A stretch of DNA of 64,000 bases, from assembly GCA_050946375.1 (NCBI GenBank), contig JBMNUT010000013.1, positions 25,005 to 89,004 on the forward strand, given 5' to 3'. Every line of letters begins with the position of its first letter. Positions within the stretch are counted from its first letter, which is position 1. This stretch comes from UBA1794 sp050946375 (GTDB taxonomy: Bacteria; Bacteroidota; Bacteroidia; Bacteroidales; Bacteroidaceae). The notes under the pieces are model-generated. The model searched no databases. It was not told the origin of the DNA and saw only the letters and a program-made list of their open reading frames with translations. A program made the translations under genes and the position numbers. Below are positions 7,652-17,262 of the stretch, in pieces.

Positions 7652-10600
7652 TTATTTGGAATATTGTTCAATTTCGGTTTCAGCATCGGTATTGTCGATA
7701 TCTTCCCAAGTCATAGGCTTGAAGCGTTCCTGTATGGACTGGAAGATTACGAAGAGTGCCGGCACAATGAATATCTGGCAAAGCATACCAATCAACATGC
7801 CGCCGACAGCTGCCGAACCTAATGCGCGGTTACCGTTTGCACCTACTCCCATGGCGAACATCAGCGGGAGCAAACCGATAATCATGGCTAATGAAGTCAT
7901 CAAGATAGGACGCAGACGGGCACCGGCGCCTAATACGGCTGCCCACGTGATGCTCATACCCATCTTACGACGGTCGAGGGCAAACTCTACGATCAGGATG
8001 GCGTTCTTTGCCAAAAGGCCGATCAACATGATCAATGCAATCTGCATGTACACGTTATTCGTAGCCGCACTGAAAATCGGAATCAGGACATTCAGGAAGC
8101 CCATGAGATGGGCGAAGATGAACGAGCCGGCCAGTCCGAACGGTACGGAGAGCAATACGGCCAAGGGCAGTATGTAACTTTCGTACTGGGCACTCAGGAG
8201 GAGGTAGACGAACACGAAGCAGAGCAGGAAGATCATTGCCGTCATGCTGCCGCTGGTGCTTTGTTCCTCACGCGTCATACCGGAGAATTCGTAGCCATAG
8301 CCTGTGGGCAGGTACTGTTGCGCTACTTCCTGGATGGCCTGGATGGCCTGGCCGCTACTGTAACCGTCGGCAGGCATACCGTTGACGGTCATGGAGGTGT
8401 ACATGTTGAAGCGGTTGATGTTGTCCGGACCGTATACGCGGCTGATGCGCATGAACTGCGTAATGGGAGCCATCTCTTCACCGTTTCTGATTTTTACGTT
8501 CTGCAACGACGCCATATCCGCACGCTGATCGGGGTCAGCCTGTATCATGACGCGGTACAATTTACCGAAGCGGTTGAAGTTGGAGGCATAGATACCGCCG
8601 TAATATCCCTGCAGGGTGGTAAGAATTGTGCTGGGGCTGATGCCTGCTTTCTTACACTCGGCTGCGTCAATCTCAATCATGTATTGCGGGAAGTTCGGGT
8701 TGAAGGACGTCTGTGCCGAGGCGATTTCCGGACGTTCACGCAGATGGGCGAGGAAGTTCTGAGCCACTTCGTAGAAGTTGTCCAGCGAACCGCCGGTCTT
8801 GTCCTGCAGGTTCAGCTCGAAACCGTTGGAGATGGAGTAACCCGGAATCATAGGCGGTGCGAAGAACAGTACGCTTGCGTCTTTGATGACCTCGCGTGCT
8901 TTCAGGTACAGCATACCGGATATGATGCTGGAGTTCTGCGCCAGGCTGCGCTCATCCCAGTCTTTCATCTTACAAATGAAGGAGCCGTAGCTCGAGCCCT
9001 GTCCGCCCAAGAAGCTGAAACCTACAATCATGGAGCGGCTCTTGATGGCGGGTTCGGCGCCGATCAGGCTGTCGATTTGCTGCATGGTGTTCACCGTGCG
9101 CTGCATGGACGAGCCGGGAGGAAGGTCGACAGAGCACATAATCGTACCGGTGTCTTCGTTCGGTACCAAACCGGTCGGGGTGACTTTCATCAACACGAGC
9201 AGCACTACGATGCCGACGACTACGGAACCGAGCGTAAGCCACGGTTTCTGGATGATGCGCAATACGGCCTTTTTGTATTTCTTGAGGATGCTGTCGTACG
9301 AAGTGTTGAAGGCGGTGTGGAAACGGCTGATGAATGATTGCGATTTCTTGTTCTCGCCTTCTTTTTCGTTGTGAGGCTTCAGGAAGATGGCGCAGAGGGC
9401 CGGACTAAGAGTCAATGCGTTCAATGCGGAGAAGCCGATGGAGATGGCCATCGTCAGACCGAACTGGCGGTAGAATGCACCGGAGGTTCCGGACATGAAG
9501 CTCACCGGGATGAACACGGACATCATGACCAACGTAATGGAGACAAGTGCTCCACCCAATTCCGACATGGCGTCGATGGAAGCAAGGCGTGCCGATTTGT
9601 AGCCTTGGTCGAGCTTCGCATGGACGCCTTCGACGACGACTATGGCGTCGTCCACCACTATGGCGATGGCAAGCACCATAGCACAAAGGGTCAGCAGGTT
9701 AAGGCTGAATCCGATGAGGTACAGCACAAAGAAGGTACCGATCAGGGCCACCGGGATGGCAATGGCGGGAATCAGCGTAGAACGCAGGTCTTGCAGGAAG
9801 ATATATACTACGATGAACACCAGGATGAATGCTTCGATCAACGTTTTGACTACCTCGTGGATGGAGGCGAAGAGGAAGTCGTTGGCATTCTGCATGATTT
9901 CGATTTCCATGCCGGGGGGCAGGGTGGTCGAGGTTTCGTCCAGCAGTTTTTCGATGTTGGAGATGATTTCCGTAGCGTTTGAACCTGCGGTCTGGTAGAC
10001 GACGGCGGTAACACCGGCGTGACCGTTCACGCGGTTTTGGAAAGCATAGGTGAGTCGTCCCAGCTCGATCGTAGCGACGTCTTTCAGGCGGAGTACCTGT
10101 CCGTCGGAGGTAGCGGCAATGACGATGTTTCCGAATTCTTCTTCGGTTTCCAAACGACCCGTATATTTCAGGGTGTATTGGTAGGTCATTTTGCTGTTGT
10201 TCTCACCGAAAGAACCCGGGGCAGCTTCGATATTCTGTTCGTCCAGTGCGGCCGAGATGTCGGAAGGCATCAGTTTGTACTGGGCCATTACGTCGGGTTT
10301 CAGCCAGATACGCATGGAGTAGTCGGCACCCATCACCTGGGCTTCACCTACACCCGGCACACGTTGTACTTCAGGGATGATGTTGATTTTGGCGTAGTTC
10401 TCGAGGAATTCCGTATCGTAGCGGTCGTCCGGGCTGAAGAGTGAGAACACCATCAGCATACTGGTCTGACGCTTGTTGGCGGTGACACCTACGCGGGTTA
10501 CCTCGGAGGGCAGCGAACCTTGGGCAGAGGATACGCGGTTCTGCACGTTCACCTGCGCCATATCGGCGTTTGTGCCTTGCTTAAAGTAGACCGTGACGCT

Positions 10601-10867
10601 TGCTTCTCCCGTATTGGTAGCGGTAGAAGTCATGTAGGTCATGTTTTCTACACCATTTATGGATTCCTCCAACGGCGCGATTACGCTGTTCAGCACGGTT
10701 TGCGCATCCGCTCCCGTGTAGCTGGTGCTTACCCGCACGGTAGGAGGTGCCATGTCCGGGTACTGGGTTATAGGGATTGAAATAAGTCCCAATACGCCCA
10801 ATATGACAATCACGATGGAAATCACCGTGGAAAGCACCGGGCGATTGATAAATCTGTCTAATTTCAT
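7652..10867 (-). CDS. RND efflux pump inner-membrane transporter (AcrB/MexB, HAE1 type)
   Basis: At 1071 residues this is a full-length hydrophobe/amphiphile efflux-1 transporter. The N terminus 'KLDRFINRPVLSTVISIV' carries the first membrane helix. The proton-relay aspartates are present in 'AIAIVVDDAIVVVEGVHAK', and the lysine of TM10 is in 'GLLAKNAILIVEFAL'. The docking and porter subdomains lie in the two large periplasmic loops, and a second block of transmembrane helices closes the protein. It exports drugs, bile salts or other amphiphiles in this class, driven by the proton gradient. It is 40 bases after the adaptor gene and 11 before the channel gene. No local TetR- or MarR-type regulator is seen. 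Confidence 0.96.
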   Translation of the reverse strand: MKLDRFINRPVLSTVISIVIVILGVLGLISIPITQYPDMAPPTVRVSTSYTGADAQTVLNSVIAPLEESINGVENMTYMTSTATNTGEASVTVYFKQGTNADMAQVNVQNRVSSAQGSLPSEVTRVGVTANKRQTSMLMVFSLFSPDDRYDTEFLENYAKINIIPEVQRVPGVGEAQVMGADYSMRIWLKPDVMAQYKLMPSDISAALDEQNIEAAPGSFGENNSKMTYQYTLKYTGRLETEEEFGNIVIAATSDGQVLRLKDVATIELGRLTYAFQNRVNGHAGVTAVVYQTAGSNATEIISNIEKLLDETSTTLPPGMEIEIMQNANDFLFASIHEVVKTLIEAFILVFIVVYIFLQDLRSTLIPAIAIPVALIGTFFVLYLIGFSLNLLTLCAMVLAIAIVVDDAIVVVEGVHAKLDQGYKSARLASIDAMSELGGALVSITLVMMSVFIPVSFMSGTSGAFYRQFGLTMAISIGFSALNALTLSPALCAIFLKPHNEKEGENKKSQSFISRFHTAFNTSYDSILKKYKKAVLRIIQKPWLTLGSVVVGIVVLLVLMKVTPTGLVPNEDTGTIMCSVDLPPGSSMQRTVNTMQQIDSLIGAEPAIKSRSMIVGFSFLGGQGSSYGSFICKMKDWDERSLAQNSSIISGMLYLKAREVIKDASVLFFAPPMIPGYSISNGFELNLQDKTGGSLDNFYEVAQNFLAHLRERPEIASAQTSFNPNFPQYMIEIDAAECKKAGISPSTILTTLQGYYGGIYASNFNRFGKLYRVMIQADPDQRADMASLQNVKIRNGEEMAPITQFMRISRVYGPDNINRFNMYTSMTVNGMPADGYSSGQAIQAIQEVAQQYLPTGYGYEFSGMTREEQSTSGSMTAMIFLLCFVFVYLLLSAQYESYILPLAVLLSVPFGLAGSFIFAHLMGFLNVLIPIFSAATNNVYMQIALIMLIGLLAKNAILIVEFALDRRKMGMSITWAAVLGAGARLRPILMTSLAMIIGLLPLMFAMGVGANGNRALGSAAVGGMLIGMLCQIFIVPALFVIFQSIQERFKPMTWEDIDNTDAETEIEQYSK

Positions 10868-10907
10868 ATTCGGGTTAGCTTATATATTATTGTAGAGGCG
10901 GATGGGG

Positions 10908-12071
10908 TTATTGAGCAGAAGCGGCTTCTTGTTTGAGGGCTGCCTGATACTTTGCCTTCGATTGCTGCTCGGTAATCGGAGTGATCTTCTGTCCGTCTTT
11001 CAGCGTACTTACGTTCTCGAGTGCGATTTTGTCGCCGCTTTTCAGACCGGAGGTAACGATGTACGACTGCCCGTCGCTGATGTCCAGGATGCCGACTTCG
11101 GTGCTCTTGACGGTTCCGTCCGGCTGAAGTATGTAAACGAACTTCTTGTCCTGAATTTCATAAGTGGCTTTTTGGGGAATGACGATGGCGCTGTCGCTCT
11201 TGTAGGGAATCAGCACGTTGCCGGTGCTACCGCTCTTGAGGATGCCGTTGGGGTTGGCAAATGCGGCGCGGATGCTGACTGAGCCGGTGGCGGCGTCGAT
11301 TACGCCACTGATGGTCTCTACTTTACCTTTCTCGTTGTAGATGGTTCCGTCGATGAGTTGCAGCTCGAGTTCGGGCATCTGCTCGATGATGGCTTTCGTG
11401 CTGCCTTTGCCCTTGCTTTGCTCGAGGAGCTCTTTCTCGGTCATGGAGAAGTAGGCATACATTTTCGATATGTCGCTCACTACGGTCAGCGGCTCTGCCG
11501 TCGAGGCGCTCACGAGGCTTCCTACACGGTAGGGGATGCTGCCCACTACGCCGTCGGAGGGGCTTGTGATGACGGTGTAGGAAAGGTTTTGCTTGGCCGT
11601 CACGAGTTGTGCCTTGCTCTGAGCCAAGTTGGCCTTCATCGATGCCAGTGTGTTTTCTTCCATCTGCATGTCGTACTGGCTGATGATGTTCTTCTTCAGC
11701 AGTTCGCGTTTGCTCTTGACCGTGATTTCCTGCGTGGCGAGGTTTGCTTCAGCCACTTCGATGGCGGCCTTGGCCGTATTCACTGCGGCCTGATACTCGG
11801 TCGGGTTGATGAGGAAGAGGGTTTGTCCCTTACGCACGGTTGCGCCTTCATCTACGCACAGCTTGGTGATAAAACCGGAGATTTGCGGCCTGATTTCTAT
11901 GTCTTGCCGTCCTTTGATAGTCGTAGGATAATTCTTCTTCAGATTTACGCTGGTCGGCTGAACGGTCATTACGGCACATTCCGGGGCGTTACCCTGTTGC
12001 TGATCTTGGTTTTGGCAGGCGGTTGTTGCAACCAGTGCGCAGCCAATCATTAAAAGAGAATTTAATTTCAT
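10908..12071 (-). CDS. RND efflux periplasmic adaptor lipoprotein (AcrA/MexA)
   Basis: This 387-residue membrane-fusion protein links the RND pump to the outer-membrane channel. The lipoprotein signal ends at 'TTAC' (C19). Barrel-sandwich and hairpin features follow: 'GFITKLCVDEGATVRKGQTL', a long coiled-coil hairpin with 'QYDMQMEENTLASMKANLAQ', and 'VITSPSDGVVGSIPYRVGSL'. It is the first gene of the minus-strand efflux operon. Upstream is a 600-base gap with no regulator gene. Confidence 0.94.
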   Translation of the reverse strand: MKLNSLLMIGCALVATTACQNQDQQQGNAPECAVMTVQPTSVNLKKNYPTTIKGRQDIEIRPQISGFITKLCVDEGATVRKGQTLFLINPTEYQAAVNTAKAAIEVAEANLATQEITVKSKRELLKKNIISQYDMQMEENTLASMKANLAQSKAQLVTAKQNLSYTVITSPSDGVVGSIPYRVGSLVSASTAEPLTVVSDISKMYAYFSMTEKELLEQSKGKGSTKAIIEQMPELELQLIDGTIYNEKGKVETISGVIDAATGSVSIRAAFANPNGILKSGSTGNVLIPYKSDSAIVIPQKATYEIQDKKFVYILQPDGTVKSTEVGILDISDGQSYIVTSGLKSGDKIALENVSTLKDGQKITPITEQQSKAKYQAALKQEAASAQ

Positions 12072-12456
12072 ACTTGACGTTACTTTGAGTATAGTTTTGA
12101 ATTTGCTTATTTAATGAAAGACAAATAAGGGGTCTGCTTCTTTCTCGTTGCGAATATACTTTAAAATACTGTATTCATGCCTGATAGCCCCCTCTTTTTT
12201 TAATAAAATATAACGCCGAAAATCGCACGAGAGGATAAGTAGAACAAATAATCGGTACTATAGTTCATGTTAAAAGCTCTTTTTCCCTCCTTTTGACCTC
12301 CTCGTTTTGCTTCCGAAAGTGGTCGGTGAAGAGGGTGTTAATTGTTGTTTTGACAATTAAAAAGGGCTGCGGTCTTTGGCTTTTCTTGTGCAGAAGAGTC
12401 TTGCAAGCCATTGTTTCGGAGGTCGTAAGGGGTGCTTCCGTGGAGGCGAAGGCCGT
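12072..12456. other. Intergenic region upstream of the efflux operon
   Basis: No gene is supported here. It should hold the minus-strand promoter of the efflux operon. The best -7-like box is the reverse complement of CGAATATA near 12155 (TATATTCG, one mismatch to TAnnTTTG). An 8-base inverted repeat, TTAATTGT/ACAATTAA, lies at 12338-12360 with a 7-base loop but no U-tract, so its role is unclear. Confidence 0.4.
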
Positions 12457-12566
12457 CGGGGATGCGGAAAAGGCGGATGGATTGTATGAAAAAGATGCAG
12501 CACTTTTTCGAAAAAATGTCGGCACTTTTTGCAAATGGCGCCTGCACTTTTCGGGAAAATCCCTGC
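12457..12566. repeat. 22-bp period tandem array (locus C)
   Basis: About five units of 22 bases; the last four start at 12479, 12501, 12523 and 12545, three of them beginning CACTTTT. The strongest local pair is CACTTTTTCGAAAAAATGTC and CACTTTTCGGGAAAATCCCT. The array is upstream of the TonB-dependent receptor gene. Confidence 0.75.
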
Positions 12567-12674
12567 CGCGTTTAACCCTTTTCGCCGCAACTTGCACCGG
12601 CAGCATGAGGGGGCGTGCGCAATAAATTGGGCAGACTTCCGTTTTTCCTTTTGATAAACCTTGAAACTGTAAGA

Positions 12675-15071
12675 GTGAATTCTTTATTCTCCCGATACGC
12701 TTGGATTTTGTTCCTCCTGCTGCTCGTGCTGCCTTGCGGGGTGGTCAGCGGGCAGGGTACGGCGGTTATTTCCGGACTTGTTACGGATGAAAACCAAGTC
12801 CCGCTGGAGATTGTCTCGGTACGCCAGGAGGGCATGCCGATAGGCACTACGACCGACCTGCAGGGCCGCTACTCCATTACGGTACAGTCTTCCGATAGCG
12901 TGGTGTTGGTCTTCTCCCAATTCGGATACCGCACGCGCAAACGGATATTGAGGAACCCGGTGGACAAATTGACCCTCAACGTCACGCTGCTTTCGGATGA
13001 CATTATGCTGGAAGCGGCGCAGGTAAAGGGAAAACAGCGGCAGACTGGGATGACGGACAAGATAGATGTCTCGAAAAGTCGCCTCATGCCGGACGCAAGC
13101 GGCGGGAATATTGAGGCGCTCCTTGCCACTCAGGCGGGAGTCAGCTCCAACAATGAGCTGAGCACGCAGTACAGTGTGCGCGGAGGGAGCTTCGATGAGA
13201 ACATAGTCTACGTGAACGGCACGGAAGTCTATCGCCCTTTGCTCATTCGCGCCGGCCAGCAGGAGGGATTGAGCTTTATCAATCCGGATATGGTGAAGGA
13301 AGTTCGTTTTTCCACCGGCGGTTATGAGGCAAAGTACGGCGACAAAATGTCGTCGGTGCTGGACATTACCTACAAGAAGCCGGAGCGCAACGAAGCGGCC
13401 GTCAGCCTTTCGCTGCTGGGCGCCAGCGCTTATGCCGGATTGAAGTTTAAAAATCTGACTTGGGCCAACGGTTTGCGCTACAAGACGAGCCAATATCTGC
13501 TCGGGAGCCTCGAAACGAAGGGAGAGTACGACCCCTCTTTCCTGGACTACCAGACCTTTTTGTCGTGGGCGCCTTCCCGACGCTGGGAAGTGAGCCTGAT
13601 TGGCAACATTTCGCAGAATAAATATAATTTCGAGCCTGGGAACCGGAATACCCGCTTTGGCACAATCAGCGAAATGCGCGAGTTCCAAGTCTATTTCGAC
13701 GGGCAGGAAAAAGACCTCTTCCGCACGTTTTTTGCCTCCGGGGGCATCACGTATCACATCAACGAGCAGGATGCCTTGACGTTCCGCATCAGCGGTTTCC
13801 ACACGCAGGAGCGGGAAACTTACGACATACGCGGCGAGTACTGGCTGAGCGACGTGGTGGGTGAGGACGAGGCAGGCAGCGCCGTTTCCGGAGGCAACCT
13901 GGGTGTCGGGACTTATATGGAGCATGCGCGCAACCGGCTGAGTGCCGACGTGATGACTTATGCCCTGAGCGGCCGCCATATCCTGAAGAAAAATACCATA
14001 GAGTGGGGCATGGAAGTGCGAAACGAGCGCATCAAAGACCGAATCAGGGAGTGGGAAATGCGAGATTCGGCTGGCTTTTCGCTGCCTCATACGGGGAATA
14101 GCGTACAAGTCATATACAATTTGTCATCTGCGAATGAGATTCAGAGCACTCGCTTTTCTTTTTATGCGCAAGACGTATGGAAGTTTCAGCGCCGCGCCGG
14201 CCTCTTTACGCTGACCGCAGGCGTGCGTGGCAGTTACTGGAGCTACAATAAGGAATTCATCTTCTCCCCGCGTGTCTCAATGGGCCTGATTCCGGCGTTC
14301 AACGACAAGTTTACGTTCCGGGCCGCAGTGGGCGTGTACTATCAGGCTCCGTTTTACAAGGAATTCCGCGACACTACGACGGTGGGCGGCGCAACGGTCG
14401 TGACTTTGAACCGCGACATCAAGTCGCAGCGCTCCATCCATTTCGTTTTGGGCGGCGACTATGAGTTCCGGGTGCTGGGGCGTCCGTTCCGATTCACGGC
14501 AGAAGCCTACTACAAGGCCCTCAGTAATCTGGTTCCCTACAACATCGATAATGTGCGCATACGCTACTATGGCTCCAATCAGTCGCGCGGTTACGCAGCG
14601 GGCCTGGACATGCGCATCTTCGGAGAGTTCGTCGAGGGAAGAGACTCGTGGCTTAGCTTCTCGGTCATGAAGACGGAGGAAAAATTGAACGGCAAGTGGA
14701 TTCCGCGGCCTACCGACCAGCGCTACAATCTCTCGCTCTATTTCACCGATTACTTCCCGGGCAGCGAGCATTGGGCCATGAATCTGAAGTGTGCCTTTGC
14801 CGGAGGGCTTCCTTTCGGGCCGCCCCATTCGGGGCTGGAGAACATGGTTTTCCGCACGCCGGCCTACCAGCGGGTGGATATCGGCATGAGCTATCGCGTC
14901 AATGTGCCGCGCACCCGCTCGTTCTGGGTGGGGCTCGACGTGCTGAACCTGCTGGGAAAGAACAATGTGAACTCCTATTATTGGGTGACAGACGTGAACA
15001 ATGCCCAGTATGCCGTGCCTAATTATCTGACGGGGCGCATGGTGAATGCCCGTATTTCGGTAGAGTTTTGA
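12675..15071 (+). CDS. TonB-dependent outer-membrane receptor
   Basis: This roughly 798-residue outer-membrane receptor has, in order, a signal peptide ('YAWILFLLLLVLPCGVVSG'), a carboxypeptidase-regulatory-like domain ('VISGLVTDENQVPLE'), a plug domain ('IEALLATQAGVSSNNELST', 'YSVRGGSFDENIVYVNG') and a C-terminal beta-barrel ending in phenylalanine ('ARISVEF'). No ATG precedes the signal peptide. I chose GTG at 12675 because it gives a normal signal sequence; GTG at 12615 is the alternative and would add 20 residues. No SusD-like partner lies beside it, so it is probably not part of a glycan-uptake pair. The substrate is unknown. Confidence 0.85.
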   Translation: MNSLFSRYAWILFLLLLVLPCGVVSGQGTAVISGLVTDENQVPLEIVSVRQEGMPIGTTTDLQGRYSITVQSSDSVVLVFSQFGYRTRKRILRNPVDKLTLNVTLLSDDIMLEAAQVKGKQRQTGMTDKIDVSKSRLMPDASGGNIEALLATQAGVSSNNELSTQYSVRGGSFDENIVYVNGTEVYRPLLIRAGQQEGLSFINPDMVKEVRFSTGGYEAKYGDKMSSVLDITYKKPERNEAAVSLSLLGASAYAGLKFKNLTWANGLRYKTSQYLLGSLETKGEYDPSFLDYQTFLSWAPSRRWEVSLIGNISQNKYNFEPGNRNTRFGTISEMREFQVYFDGQEKDLFRTFFASGGITYHINEQDALTFRISGFHTQERETYDIRGEYWLSDVVGEDEAGSAVSGGNLGVGTYMEHARNRLSADVMTYALSGRHILKKNTIEWGMEVRNERIKDRIREWEMRDSAGFSLPHTGNSVQVIYNLSSANEIQSTRFSFYAQDVWKFQRRAGLFTLTAGVRGSYWSYNKEFIFSPRVSMGLIPAFNDKFTFRAAVGVYYQAPFYKEFRDTTTVGGATVVTLNRDIKSQRSIHFVLGGDYEFRVLGRPFRFTAEAYYKALSNLVPYNIDNVRIRYYGSNQSRGYAAGLDMRIFGEFVEGRDSWLSFSVMKTEEKLNGKWIPRPTDQRYNLSLYFTDYFPGSEHWAMNLKCAFAGGLPFGPPHSGLENMVFRTPAYQRVDIGMSYRVNVPRTRSFWVGLDVLNLLGKNNVNSYYWVTDVNNAQYAVPNYLTGRMVNARISVEF

Positions 15072-15105
15072 GGTGAGGGCGGTGCGCATACCGGAGTTTT
15101 CTGCC

Positions 15106-15193
15106 TCGTCGGGAGGAAAAAAGGGACGGCACTTTTTGAGAAAAGACGCGGGACTTTTCGGGAAAAGTGCAGGGCGTTTTGGAGAGCCGGTAC
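15106..15193. repeat. 22-bp period tandem array (locus D)
   Basis: About four units of 22 bases; the clear ones start at 15128, 15150 and 15172. The unit at 15150 contains ACTTTTCGGGAAAAGTGC, close to the family consensus. The array lies between the TonB receptor stop and the glmS promoter. Confidence 0.75.
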
Positions 15194-15304
15194 AAGGGTA
15201 TTTGCCAAGTCCGCCTTGTGTTCGGAGAGAGGGTTGCAGAAGTTTCGCCTTTTTATTTTTGGCAGATTGCCGCGAAATTGCGCGGGCATCCGTAGAAAAA
15301 TGTC

Positions 15305-15312
15305 TATCTTTG
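15305..15312 (+). promoter_or_regulatory. glmS promoter -7 box
   Basis: TATCTTTG matches TAnnTTTG and gives a leader of about 35 bases before the glmS ATG. A TTG at 15278-15280 is slightly too far upstream to be an ideal -33 element. No glmS ribozyme-like fold is evident in this short leader. Confidence 0.6.
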
Positions 15313-15351
15313 CACCCAGCGAATAGCCTTTTCCTAAAAAATAGATAAAAT

Positions 15352-17205
15352 ATGTGCGGAATAGTTGGTTATATAGGAAAGCGGGATGCCTATCCTATCT
15401 TGATAAAAGGCCTTAAGCGTTTGGAATACAGAGGGTACGACAGTGCCGGATGCGCCTTGATTAACGATAAAGGCACGCTGAGCGTCTACAAAACCAAAGG
15501 CAAGGTGAGCGATTTGGAAGCCTTTTGTTCCGATAAGGATTGCTCCGGCCACGTCGGCATCGCTCATACCCGCTGGGCAACACACGGCGAACCGTCGAGC
15601 GTGAACGCCCATCCTCATTATTCCTCTTCTCATAAATTAGCCCTTATCCACAACGGAATCATCGAGAACTACGCGGATCTCCGAAAAAGGTTGGAGCGAA
15701 AGGGATACACGTTTCAGAGCGATACCGATACGGAGGTGCTGGTTCAGCTGATTGAGTACGTCCGTCTTTCCCATTCTCCCGCCCTTCCATTGATAAGTGC
15801 CGTTCAATTGGCGTTGCGCCAAGTTGTCGGCGCTTATGCTATTGCCGTGCTGGATAAAGACGCTCCCGACGAAATCGTAGCGGCCCGCAAGAGTAGCCCG
15901 TTGGTGGTAGGGATTGGCGACGGAGAGCTGTTCCTCGGCTCGGATGCCTCCCCGATTGTCGAATACACCGACAAGGTGGTGTATCTGAACGACGGCGAAA
16001 TTGCCCTGCTCAAGCCGGGAGAAGAAAAACTGAAGATAGTCAATTTGAGCAACGTGGAGGTGACTCCTGAGGTATGCACCCTCGATATGGAACTCGGCGA
16101 CCTGGAGAAAGGAAACTTTCCCCACTTCATGCTGAAGGAAATCTACGAGCAACCCGCCTGTTTGCGCGCCTGTATGGCCGGACGTCTCAGCGTGGACCGC
16201 AAAAGCATCAAGCTCTCGGCGGTTATCGACCACAAGGACCGTCTGCTCCATGCGCGCCGCTTCATAATAGTGGCGTGCGGTACGTCGTGGCATGCGGCAC
16301 AAATCGGAAAACACCTGATTGAAAGTTTCTGCCGGATTGCGGTTGAGGTAGAATACGCCTCTGAATTCCGCTATTCCGACCCGGTAATTACAAAAGACGA
16401 CGTGATGATTGCCATTTCCCAGAGCGGTGAGACGGCAGACACGCTGGCAGCCGTGGAATTGGGGCGGCAGAAAGGCGCTTTCATCTATGGGATTTGCAAC
16501 GTAGTCAGCTCCTCCATCGCCCGCGCTACGCATACGGGCAGCTATATCCACGTGGGCGCTGAAATCGGCGTAGCCAGTACGAAAGCATTCACGGGGCAGG
16601 TTACGGTGCTCACGATGCTCGCTTTGGAATTGGCCCATGAGAAAGGAACCATTTCGCCGGAAGATTATGCCAAATATTGCACGGAATTGAGCCAGATACC
16701 GGCTAAAATAGAAAAAACACTGCAGCTCGACGGGCAAATCAGCTCGCTGGCGCGTATCTTCACCTACGCCCGCAACTTCATCTACCTGGGCCGTGGCTAT
16801 AACTACCCGGTCGCCTTGGAAGGAGCGCTGAAACTAAAGGAAATAAGCTACATACATGCGGAGGGTTATCCCGCCGCCGAAATGAAACATGGCCCCATCG
16901 CTCTGATTGATTCGGAGATGCCCGTGGTGGTAATTGCGACGAAAACAGAATTATACGAGAAGGTTCTGAGCAATATCCAGGAAGTAAAGGCCCGTGGTGG
17001 CCGGATTATTGCGCTGGTCACGGAGGGCGATCAGGAAATCTCCCGCATCGTCGACTACAGCATCCCGCTGCCCGAGACGGAAGAGTGCCTGACTCCACTG
17101 GTAGCATCGGTGCCTTTGCAGCTGTTGGCTTACCACATTGCGATATGCAAGGGTAAGAACGTCGACCAATCGCGTAATCTCGCGAAATCAGTTACGGTGG
17201 AATAA
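15352..17205 (+). CDS. glmS: Glutamine--fructose-6-phosphate aminotransferase (isomerizing)
   Basis: GlmS makes glucosamine-6-phosphate from fructose-6-phosphate and glutamine, the entry to UDP-GlcNAc for peptidoglycan and lipid A. The protein has 617 residues. The N-terminal nucleophile is Cys2 in 'MCGIVGYIGKRDAYPILI'; 'RLEYRGYDSAG' and 'HTRWATHG' complete the glutaminase domain. Two SIS domains follow, with 'VACGTSWHAAQIG', 'ISQSGETADTLAA' and the C-terminal 'EGYPAAEMKHGPIALID' and 'NLAKSVTVE'. The purF-type gene begins 57 bases later on the same strand, so the two are probably one transcript. Confidence 0.97.
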   Translation: MCGIVGYIGKRDAYPILIKGLKRLEYRGYDSAGCALINDKGTLSVYKTKGKVSDLEAFCSDKDCSGHVGIAHTRWATHGEPSSVNAHPHYSSSHKLALIHNGIIENYADLRKRLERKGYTFQSDTDTEVLVQLIEYVRLSHSPALPLISAVQLALRQVVGAYAIAVLDKDAPDEIVAARKSSPLVVGIGDGELFLGSDASPIVEYTDKVVYLNDGEIALLKPGEEKLKIVNLSNVEVTPEVCTLDMELGDLEKGNFPHFMLKEIYEQPACLRACMAGRLSVDRKSIKLSAVIDHKDRLLHARRFIIVACGTSWHAAQIGKHLIESFCRIAVEVEYASEFRYSDPVITKDDVMIAISQSGETADTLAAVELGRQKGAFIYGICNVVSSSIARATHTGSYIHVGAEIGVASTKAFTGQVTVLTMLALELAHEKGTISPEDYAKYCTELSQIPAKIEKTLQLDGQISSLARIFTYARNFIYLGRGYNYPVALEGALKLKEISYIHAEGYPAAEMKHGPIALIDSEMPVVVIATKTELYEKVLSNIQEVKARGGRIIALVTEGDQEISRIVDYSIPLPETEECLTPLVASVPLQLLAYHIAICKGKNVDQSRNLAKSVTVE

Positions 17206-17262
17206 ACGGCAAGTGTCCTATATATTGAGGAAGAAAAGAAACGGAAAACGGAATTATAATTT

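Noticed and set aside
12265..12606. Minus-strand frames of 60-113 codons upstream of the TonB receptor
   Set aside because: They lie across the repeat array and gain their length from its lack of stops; their Lys/Phe/Ser pattern mirrors the repeat and no homology is recognisable.
15313..15351. glmS ribozyme/riboswitch in the glmS leader
   Set aside because: The leader is only about 35 bases and shows no conserved ribozyme core.
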